From NCBI GenBank assembly GCA_023424215.1, contig JAFAEC010000161.1:1-42065 (forward strand): 42,065 nucleotides of DNA, written 5' to 3'. The notes under the pieces were generated by a model. That model was not told where the DNA came from and did no database searches. It saw only the letters and a list, made by a program, of their open reading frames with translations. Positions 35,320 through 42,065 of the stretch are shown here, in pieces. The translations under genes and the position numbers were made by a program. How positions within the stretch are numbered: the first letter of the stretch is position 1; every line of letters starts with the position of its first letter. The stretch comes from Pseudomonadota bacterium (GTDB lineage: Bacteria; Pseudomonadota; Alphaproteobacteria; Caulobacterales; Caulobacteraceae).

Positions 35320-36591
35320 TCAGCCGTAGATCGTCGACGGCAAGGCCCCGACCACGCAGGCGGTCATCAGGGTGGCGAGGAAGCCGGCGAACAGCGCCTT
35401 CCACACCAGTCCCAGCACTTCCTCCCGCCGCTCGGGCATCAGCACGCTCAGCCCGGTCACGGTGATCCCCACCGACCCGATGTTGGCGAAGCCGCACAGC
35501 GCATAGGTCATCAGCATCCGGGTCCGCTCGCTCATCTCGGCGGCCGGGACCTTGCCCAGTTCGATGAAGGCGACGAACTCGGTCAGCGTCAGCTTGACCC
35601 CCAGCAGCCAGCCGGCGCGGCCCGCCTCCGACCACTCCACCCCGGTCAGCCAGGCCACCGGCATGAACAGCCAGCCCAGCACACGTTCGACCGTCACCAC
35701 GTCCCCGAACAGCCAGAAGCCGCCGAGCATCACATTGACCAGCGCCACCAGGGCGACGAACACGATCAGGACGGCGGAGATGTTCAGCACCACCATCAGG
35801 CCGTCCGCCGTGCCCTTCACGATGGCGTCGATGGCGCTGTCGTACTTCAGGGCCGAGTCGTAGTCGGCGTGGGCACCGCCCTCGCCCGGCTTCTCCGGCA
35901 CCATCACCCGCGCCAGCAGGATGCCCGCCGGAGCCGAGACGATCGAGGCCACCAGCACGTGCCCGGCGGCGTTGGTCAGCACCGGCGACAGGATGGCCGC
36001 ATAGGCCACCATGGTCGAACCGGCCACGGTCGCCAGCCCGACCACCATCAGCAGGAACAGCTCCGAGCGGGTCAGCTTGTCGAGATAGGCGCGGATCACG
36101 ATCGGGCTCTCGATCATGCCGAGGAAGATGTTGGCCGCCACCGCCAGCGCCGAGACCCCGCCCAGTCCCATGGTGCGCTGGAACAGCATGCCGAAGCCGT
36201 GGGTGATCCACTTCAGCACCTTCCAGTGCCACAGCAGCGCCGACAGGGCCGAGATCACCAGAATCAGCGGCAGCACCTGGAAGGCGAAGGTGAACAGCGC
36301 CCCCTCGTTGGCCACGGCGTACGGCTGGTCGCCCCCGGCCAGGTAGCCGAACACGAAGCGGGTGCCCTCGTTGGTCGCTCGCGCCAGCCCGTCGACGGCG
36401 CCGTTGATCGCGTTCAGCACCGCCTGCGAGCCGGGGATGCCGAACACCGCCAGCACCAGCCCCGCCTGCACGGCGATCGCCCCCAGCGCCAGCTTCCACG
36501 GAAACGCCCGGCGGTTCTCCGACAACGCCCAGCAGACGGCGACGACCACGACCAGCCCGAACAGGCTCTGGAGATTCAGCAGGCTGAACAT
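35320..36591 (-). CDS. nupC: NupC-family concentrative nucleoside transporter
   Basis: 423-residue inner-membrane nucleoside:cation symporter of the CNT family, usual length. Hydrophobic N-terminal helices are followed by the conserved core: LLWHWKVLKWITHGFG, LGGVSALAVAANIFLGMIES, the gate region SPVLTNAAGHVLVASIVSAP, TEFVAFIELGK, and ALCGFANIGSVGITVTGLSV near the end. ATG 36591 has GGGGAAAG upstream and fits the family start; an earlier ATG at 36675 would add a polar extension. It is divergent from the DUF4349 lipoprotein gene and lies upstream of the GST/abm operon on the same strand. Confidence 0.95.
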   Translation of the reverse strand: MFSLLNLQSLFGLVVVVAVCWALSENRRAFPWKLALGAIAVQAGLVLAVFGIPGSQAVLNAINGAVDGLARATNEGTRFVFGYLAGGDQPYAVANEGALFTFAFQVLPLILVISALSALLWHWKVLKWITHGFGMLFQRTMGLGGVSALAVAANIFLGMIESPIVIRAYLDKLTRSELFLLMVVGLATVAGSTMVAYAAILSPVLTNAAGHVLVASIVSAPAGILLARVMVPEKPGEGGAHADYDSALKYDSAIDAIVKGTADGLMVVLNISAVLIVFVALVALVNVMLGGFWLFGDVVTVERVLGWLFMPVAWLTGVEWSEAGRAGWLLGVKLTLTEFVAFIELGKVPAAEMSERTRMLMTYALCGFANIGSVGITVTGLSVLMPERREEVLGLVWKALFAGFLATLMTACVVGALPSTIYG

Positions 36592-36711
36592 GAAGCTTTC
36601 CCCGTCCGGAATTCCCCCGCCGGACCTGCGCCCGTTGAACGCCACGGCGCGTCGTGTGGCAAGCCGCTGTCGCACAGTCTCTGGTCAAGCTTTCGCCACG
36701 ATGCCGTCGCC

Positions 36712-36731
36712 TGATCACAGAACCGTGATCA
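36712..36731. promoter_or_regulatory. 20-bp inverted repeat upstream of the DUF4349 gene
   Basis: TGATCAC and GTGATCA are perfect 7-bp arms around a 6-nt spacer (AGAACC). It ends 20 nt before the lipoprotein start and lies 121 nt upstream of divergent nupC. It does not match the FNR (TTGAT-N4-ATCAA) or CRP (TGTGA-N6-TCACA) consensus. The regulator is unknown. Confidence 0.45.
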
Positions 36732-36751
36732 ATGCGGATCGGGAGATCGCC

Positions 36752-37720
36752 ATGCGAAAGACGGTGACGGCCGCCCTCGGCCTGCTTCTGGCGGCATCGG
36801 CGGCGGGCTGCGGTCAGCCCGCGGGCGAAATCGCAAACTCCGACGATGCGGTGAACATGGAGATCGTGGCGCCGGCCGCGGACGCGGCGGCGGATGTGGC
36901 CGCGCCACCCCCCGCCTCCGCCGCTCCGGCGGCGCCCACTTCCGCGAACGTCGAACCGTCCGCCACCGCGCCCGCTCCGGCGCCCCAGGTCGCCCGCATC
37001 GCCTACGTCTACCGCTACGGTCTTGAACTCCCCGTGGAGAAGGCCCCCGCCCTCATGGCGCGACACGAGCAGGCCTGCTCGGCCGCCGGGCCCGCCGTCT
37101 GTCAGGTGATCGGCTCGAGGTCGAGCCGCTACGGTCGCGACCAGTTGACCGCCCAGCTCGAGATCCGCGCGACCCCCGCCTTCATCGCCGCCTTCCGCGC
37201 CCGTCTGGCCGGGGACGCTGAAGCGGCGGGGGGTCGCATCGCCCAGGCGGCCACCGAAAGCGAGGACCTGACCCGCGCCATGGTCGATACCGAGGCCCGG
37301 TTGCGCGCCCTGACCACCCTGCGCGACCGCTTGCAGCAGTTGCTCGCCACCCGTTCCGGCCCGCTGGAGCAACTGCTCGCCACGGAACGCGAACTGGCCC
37401 GCGTCCAGGGCGAGCTCGACGCGGCCCGCTCCTCGCTGGAGCTGATGCGCACCCGGGTCGCCACCTCGCGCCTGATCATCGAATACACCGCCGAGGGCCA
37501 GCTCGCCCCTGACAGCGCCTTCCGCCCCGCGACCGAGGCCCTCGACAACGCCCTGACCGTCTTCATGAGCATGGTGGGCGCCCTGATCCTGTTCTTTGCG
37601 GGCGCCCTGCCGCTCGTCCTCGTCGGCGCGCCGCTCGTCTGGTTCGTCCTGCGCTGGCGCCGGCGCGAGCGCGAGCGGCGAGCGGCGGCGAAGCGGGCGG
37701 CGGCGCCGGCCGCGACCTGA
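36752..37720 (+). CDS. DUF4349 lipoprotein
   Basis: 322-residue envelope protein. The N-terminus has a lipoprotein signal ending LLAASAAGC (Cys about residue 20). A low-complexity Ala/Pro linker follows (about 45-85). The DUF4349 body has a strand-rich start (VARIAYVYRYGLELPV), a long coiled coil (about 185-235, with QQLLATRSGPLEQLLATERE) and a strand SRLIIEYTAEG. One membrane helix (about 270-300, MVGALILFFAGALPLVLVGA) precedes a basic cytoplasmic tail. Function of the family is unknown. Having both a lipidation site and a C-terminal membrane helix is usual for the family. ATG 36752 has GGGAG about 7 nt upstream. Confidence 0.9.
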   Translation: MRKTVTAALGLLLAASAAGCGQPAGEIANSDDAVNMEIVAPAADAAADVAAPPPASAAPAAPTSANVEPSATAPAPAPQVARIAYVYRYGLELPVEKAPALMARHEQACSAAGPAVCQVIGSRSSRYGRDQLTAQLEIRATPAFIAAFRARLAGDAEAAGGRIAQAATESEDLTRAMVDTEARLRALTTLRDRLQQLLATRSGPLEQLLATERELARVQGELDAARSSLELMRTRVATSRLIIEYTAEGQLAPDSAFRPATEALDNALTVFMSMVGALILFFAGALPLVLVGAPLVWFVLRWRRRERERRAAAKRAAAPAAT

Positions 37721-37781
37721 CCCGGGCCAGGCCCCTCATCGGGCGCTGCAACGAAATTTCAGGGTCGCCTGTGTCCACAAT

Positions 37782-37869
37782 TGTCGAAGGCATGTCCCGC
37801 CATTGTATCGGCGATGTATCGGCGATGTCCCGCAGGGGCGGCGCAGGTGTCCCGCCCCTGTGCACCCTT
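37782..37869. repeat. 11-bp-phased TGT repeat array
   Basis: TGT starts at 37782, 37793, 37804, 37815, 37826, 37848 and 37859, all multiples of 11 bp apart (the slot at 37837 lacks it). Two units are identical (TGTATCGGCGA at 37804 and 37815), and three start with TGTCCCGC (37793, 37826, 37848). The array lies in the 214-nt gap between the convergent DUF4349 and aminotransferase genes. It could be a protein-binding array, a slipped microrepeat or the worn end of a mobile element. Confidence 0.6.
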
Positions 37870-37934
37870 TTCGCTGTCGAAACTGACCGAAGTCGCCCGA
37901 CTTTCGGCGCTCCGGACTGGTCGAAATCGTCAGC

Positions 37935-38813
37935 TCAAACCTGCCGCCGGACCCGCCGGCCGTAGGCCTCCATCAGGTCGAGGCTCAGGGCGCCCGGCGT
38001 GAACCGGTGCTCGCCGATCTCGCTCACCGGCGTCACCTCGGCGGCGGTTCCGGTCAGGAAGCACTCCGAGAAGGTCGTCAGCTCCTCGGGCCGGATGTGG
38101 CGCACGATCACCTCGATCCCCTTTTCGGCGGCGATCTCGATCACCGTCTGGCGGGTGATGCCGTCGAGAATGGCGTCCACCGGCGGGGTGTGCAGCACGC
38201 CGTCCTGCACGAAGAAGACGTTGGCGCCGGTGGCTTCGGCCACATAGCCGCGCCAGTCCAGCATCATGGCGTCGGCGAAGCCACGCTTCTCGGCCGCCGT
38301 CTTCGACATGGTGCAGATCATGTACAGGCCCGCCGCCTTGGCCGTCGACGGCGCCGTGGCCGGGTCGGGCCGGCGCCATTTCGCCCACTCCAGCCGGATG
38401 CCGCGGGCCTTCACCTCGGGGTCGAAATAGCTGGGCCATTCCCAGGCGGCGATGGCCAGATGGGGCTTGCTGTTCTTCGCCGTGACGCTGACCTGCTCCG
38501 CCCCTAGGAAGGCCACCGGCCGCACATAGCAGTCGGAAAGACCCATCTTCGCGCAGGTTTCCTTGCAGGCGGCGTCGATCTCGGCCACGCTGTAGGGAAG
38601 GTCGAAATCCAGCAGGTTCGCCGACCGCTTCAGGCGTTCCGAATGGGGCGTCAGCTTGAAGATTTCGCCGCCATACATACGCTCACCCTCGAACACCGAC
38701 GAGCCGTAGTGAAGGGCATGGGTCAGAACGTGCGTTTTCGCGTCGCGCCAGGGCACGAAATCACCGTCGAACCAGATCCAGCCGTCACGATCGTCGAAAG
38801 GAACGAAGGCCAT
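37935..38813 (-). CDS. ilvE: Branched-chain amino acid aminotransferase
   Basis: 292-residue PLP-dependent class IV aminotransferase that transfers the amino group between glutamate and branched-chain 2-oxo acids. Early strand GWIWFDGDFVPWRDAKTHV and HALHYGSSVFEGERMY are typical of the IlvE family. The candidate PLP Lys is in APSTAKAAGLYM. The cofactor-phosphate region is EATGANVFFVQDGVLHTPP, with GITRQTVIEIAAEKG and the end ECFLTGTAAEVTPV. ATG 38813 has GGGAG 10 nt upstream; ATG 38840 would add nine residues. It is divergent from the OmpR-type regulator gene (64-nt gap). No clear terminator follows, only the repeat array. Confidence 0.93.
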   Translation of the reverse strand: MAFVPFDDRDGWIWFDGDFVPWRDAKTHVLTHALHYGSSVFEGERMYGGEIFKLTPHSERLKRSANLLDFDLPYSVAEIDAACKETCAKMGLSDCYVRPVAFLGAEQVSVTAKNSKPHLAIAAWEWPSYFDPEVKARGIRLEWAKWRRPDPATAPSTAKAAGLYMICTMSKTAAEKRGFADAMMLDWRGYVAEATGANVFFVQDGVLHTPPVDAILDGITRQTVIEIAAEKGIEVIVRHIRPEELTTFSECFLTGTAAEVTPVSEIGEHRFTPGALSLDLMEAYGRRVRRQV

Positions 38814-38877
38814 TGAAGAACGTCTCCCGCGCAGTCCCACGGGTTAGAGCCGCCGCAACCGCCCGGGTCAACGGCGC

Positions 38878-39609
38878 ATGACCGACGTTCGCCCGCATGG
38901 CCGCTCCGGCCCGGTCGCCGGCCCCGGCGTCGGCCGCCACCTCCTGGTCGTCGACGACGACGACCGCATTCGCGAGCTGCTCAAGGAATTTCTCGCCCGC
39001 GAGGGCTACCGCGTCACCGGCGCGGCCCACGCCGCCGCCGCCAAGCGCTTGATGGAGCTGATCGAATTCGATCTGGTCATCCTCGACGTTATGATGCCGG
39101 GCGAAAGCGGCTTCGACCTGACCAGCTGGGTCCGGGCCAAGGCCGAGACCTCGAAGACCCCGGTGCTGCTGCTCACCGCCCGCGGCGATCCGGACGACCG
39201 CATCGAGGGCCTGTCGCGCGGCGCCGACGACTACATGTCCAAGCCCTTCGACCCGCGCGAGCTGGCGCTGCGCGTCGACGCCATCCTGCGCCGGACCGGC
39301 GGCAAGCCGCTGACCCCGCGCGAGATCAAGCTGGGCACCGCCGTGTTCGACATGGAGCGGCTGGAGCTGTCGCGCGACGGCAAGCCCCAGCGCCTCACCG
39401 AGGCCGAGGCCCAGTTGCTCAAGACCCTGGCCATCCACGCCCACGCCCCGGTCGAGCGCATGAGCCTGTCGCCCGACACCGCCGACATCACCGGCCGCGC
39501 TGTCGACGTCCAGGTCACCCGCCTGCGCCGCAAGCTCGAGGCCGACCCCAAGAATCCGCGCTACCTCCAGACCGTGCGCGGCGTCGGCTACATGCTGGCC
39601 CCGGACTGA
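38878..39609 (+). CDS. OmpR-type response regulator (PetR-like)
   Basis: 243-residue response regulator. The receiver (about residues 20-135) has VVDDDDRIRELL, phospho-acceptor Asp70 in VILDVMMPGESG, the LLTARGD switch residue and Lys122 in MSKPFDP. The winged-helix output domain (about 150-243) ends DVQVTRLRRKLEADP and LQTVRGVGYMLAPD. Adjacency to a branched-chain aminotransferase gene fits PetR-type regulators of alphaproteobacteria, but that name is tentative. The histidine kinase follows after a 119-bp inverted-repeat element and is the likely partner. No strong Shine-Dalgarno precedes ATG 38878. Confidence 0.93.
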   Translation: MTDVRPHGRSGPVAGPGVGRHLLVVDDDDRIRELLKEFLAREGYRVTGAAHAAAAKRLMELIEFDLVILDVMMPGESGFDLTSWVRAKAETSKTPVLLLTARGDPDDRIEGLSRGADDYMSKPFDPRELALRVDAILRRTGGKPLTPREIKLGTAVFDMERLELSRDGKPQRLTEAEAQLLKTLAIHAHAPVERMSLSPDTADITGRAVDVQVTRLRRKLEADPKNPRYLQTVRGVGYMLAPD

Positions 39610-39620
39610 GCATGCGCATT

Positions 39621-39739
39621 CCTCCCCCACAGGGGGAGGGGGACCGCGAAGCGGTGGAGGGGGGCCATCCCGCTCGCCGCCTTGGGGTCTCACCCCCTCC
39701 ACCATCCTCCGGATGGTCCCCCTCCCCCTGCGGGGGAGG
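39621..39739. repeat. 119-bp REP-like inverted-repeat element
   Basis: Terminal arms 39621-39645 and 39715-39739 match at 24 of 25 positions when inverted (CCTCCCCC... and ...GGGGGAGG). Inside are smaller hairpins: ACCGC-GAA-GCGGT and ACCATCC-TCC-GGATGGT, plus a GGTGGAGGGG/CCCCTCCACC pairing. The whole element can fold into one long branched hairpin. This G-rich style is common between genes in Caulobacterales and relatives. It lies between the regulator and kinase genes; its right arm supplies the kinase ribosome-binding site. Confidence 0.85.
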
Positions 39740-39745
39740 AATCTC

Positions 39746-41089
<1,344 letters not shown>

Positions 41090-41170
41090 TCACATTTCCC
41101 GCCGCCCTCTGGCGAAGCGTGGCCATGCGCCTATCTTCCTTTCCGACCGGGGGGTCAGGAGGAAACGTCC

Positions 41171-41662
41171 ATGCGCAAACTCGCCTTCCTCGCCCCGCTG
41201 ACGGCCGCCGTCGCCCTCGCCGCCACCGCCCACGCCCAGCCCTCCGCCGTCACCGTCACCCTCGCCCCCGACTTCGAGCCGACCGCCGAGGATCTGGGCC
41301 GAACCGAGGTCGAGGCGCAGATGGACCGCCTGGTCGAGATTGTGACCCGCGCCCTCGCCGACGACCCCGACCTGGTCGGCGCCCGCATCGAGCTGGTGCT
41401 CACCGACCTGCGCGCCAATCGCCCGACCCCCGAGCAACTCCGCGAGCGTCCCGGTCTCGATCCGGTCCGCAGCATCTCGATCGGCGGGGCCATGATCGAC
41501 GGCCGGATCGTCACGGCCGACGGGCGCGAACTGCCGGTCCACTACGAGCGGTACTCGAACAACCTCGCGGAGGTTCAGGGCGTCGGCGTGTGGCACGACG
41601 CCGACCGGGCCTGGCGCGGTCTCGCAGCCAATCTGGAGGCCGGACGCTACGTCCAGCGCTAG
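41171..41662 (+). CDS. Secreted protein of unknown function
   Basis: 163-residue exported protein. Signal peptide about residues 1-22 (RKLAFLAPLTAAVALAATAHA). The mature part has a beta-strand with VTVTLAPDFEP, a helix (AQMDRLVEIVTRALADDP), a strand ARIELVLTDLRANRPT, and a C-terminal part with GVWHDADRAWRGLAANLEAG. No Cys and no known catalytic motif. The regular pattern suggests a small alpha/beta domain. ATG 41171 has GGAGG about 7 nt upstream. It follows the kinase gene by 81 nt and its stop overlaps the convergent proC stop (CTAG). Confidence 0.8.
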   Translation: MRKLAFLAPLTAAVALAATAHAQPSAVTVTLAPDFEPTAEDLGRTEVEAQMDRLVEIVTRALADDPDLVGARIELVLTDLRANRPTPEQLRERPGLDPVRSISIGGAMIDGRIVTADGRELPVHYERYSNNLAEVQGVGVWHDADRAWRGLAANLEAGRYVQR

Positions 41663-42063
41663 AAGCTGCGCGCTCGCTCGACCGCCGCCTGCACCGCGGC
41701 CTCGGCGGCCCGTTCCAGATCGCCGGACGCCCGCATGGCGTCCAGCCCGGCCCGGGTCGTTCCGCCGGGCGAGGCGATGCGCCCGATGAGGTCGTCGAGC
41801 GACACGTCGGTGTCGAGACCCGCGCCCGCCGATCTCAGCGCGCCCCTCGCCAGGTCGGTCGCCGCGTGCGGCGAAAGACCCGCGGCGGCGCCTGCCCGCG
41901 CAAGGGCCTCGACGAAGGCGTAGACGAAGGCCGGACCGGAGCCGGCCACAGCGGTCGCGGCGTCCATCTGGTCCTCGGCCTCGAGGACGACGGTGGTCGC
42001 GACGGGGTCGAACAGCGCGCGCGCGGTCTCCAGCGCCCCCGCGTCGCCGGACCACAGGGCGGC
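41659..42063 (-). CDS. proC: Pyrroline-5-carboxylate reductase (partial, 3' part)
   Basis: The C-terminal ~134 residues of ProC, the last enzyme of proline synthesis; the start lies beyond the right edge. The visible part includes the dimerisation-domain signature AVAGSGPAFVYAFVEALARA followed by AGLSPHAATDLARGAL, and IASPGGTTRAGLDAM near the end, which bind the substrate. The stop shares the CTAG at 41659-41662 with the convergent secreted-protein gene. Confidence 0.93.
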   Translation of the reverse strand, partial: AALWSGDAGALETARALFDPVATTVVLEAEDQMDAATAVAGSGPAFVYAFVEALARAGAAAGLSPHAATDLARGALRSAGAGLDTDVSLDDLIGRIASPGGTTRAGLDAMRASGDLERAAEAAVQAAVERARSF

Positions 42064-42065
42064 GA

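Noticed and set aside
36604..36625. GTCCGG/CCGGAC hairpin in the nupC leader, considered as a riboswitch piece
   Set aside because: Only 6 bp with a 10-nt loop in GC-rich DNA; no conserved riboswitch core seen.
35306..37372. A 688-codon minus-strand frame spanning nupC and part of the DUF4349 gene
   Set aside because: It crosses two well-supported genes in a different frame and has no sensible protein features.
37782..37869. Considered the repeat array as a CRISPR
   Set aside because: Units are only 11 bp with no separate spacers, and no cas genes are present.
39621..39739. Considered the long inverted repeat as a regulator-gene terminator
   Set aside because: No T-tract follows and the arms are far apart; the layout is that of a REP/MITE-like element, though it may still slow transcription.

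Overview
This is a GC-rich (roughly 70% by eye) stretch of bacterial chromosome with tightly packed genes. Several traits suggest an alphaproteobacterium of the Caulobacterales, Brevundimonas- or Caulobacter-like: a very large TonB-dependent receptor, a TorF-type porin, a FixLJ-type two-component pair, a candidate EcfG-type promoter and a G-rich palindromic intergenic repeat. The taxonomic call is inference from gene content; no rRNA or other decisive marker is present. I see no phage, plasmid, CRISPR or complete insertion sequence.

Layout. (1) 1-4.4 kb: an MCP chemoreceptor (cut by the window edge) and a TorF-like porin run leftwards, divergent from a membrane sensor kinase and FixJ-type regulator pair. 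A 20-bp palindrome carrying a TACGTAG core lies between them. (2) 4.4-9.0 kb: an autotransporter-tail remnant, a TonB-dependent receptor, a MarR regulator with a perfect 18-bp palindrome next to it, and a small conserved-looking protein. (3) 9.0-10.7 kb: a LuxR-type quorum-sensing solo with all AHL-pocket residues, divergent from an OmpR-type regulator whose receiver has lost its phospho-acceptor Asp. (4) 10.8-17.1 kb: a two-domain M16 zinc peptidase and a secreted beta-propeller/amidohydrolase fusion. (5) 17.1-26.7 kb: a respiratory and copper island. It holds a caa3-type cytochrome c oxidase operon (cytochrome c lipoprotein, ctaC with fused haem domain, ctaD-ctaE fusion, small membrane protein), a dihaem cytochrome c, an operon of membrane PQQ glucose-type dehydrogenase, caa3_CtaG and cytochrome b561, and a cytosolic Csp copper-storage protein. 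(6) 26.7-35.3 kb: a nine-gene leftward operon matching the aerobic 2-aminobenzoyl-CoA (anthranilate, abm) pathway: GST, fused monooxygenase/reductase, SDR, MarR, crotonase, acyl-CoA dehydrogenase, CoA ligase, thioesterase and a Rid-family protein. (7) 35.3-42.1 kb: a NupC nucleoside transporter, a DUF4349 lipoprotein, branched-chain aminotransferase, an OmpR/EnvZ-type pair interrupted by a 119-bp inverted repeat, a secreted hypothetical protein and the 3' part of proC.

How they fit together. The dehydrogenase in region 5 would feed electrons from periplasmic sugar or polyol oxidation into quinone. The cytochromes c and caa3 oxidase would end the chain, with CtaG and Csp handling copper. Region 6 activates an aminated aromatic acid to its CoA thioester, hydroxylates and reduces the ring, and then runs beta-oxidation-like steps. 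The Rid protein is well placed to deal with the enamine intermediate. Many neighbours overlap by 4 nt (ATGA/GTGA), which implies translational coupling.

The observations I rate highest are the Rid protein without its usual Arg inside the abm operon, the candidate FixJ-type and MarR operators, the 11-bp-phased repeat near 37.8 kb, the repeat element that supplies a ribosome-binding site, and the degenerate receiver.
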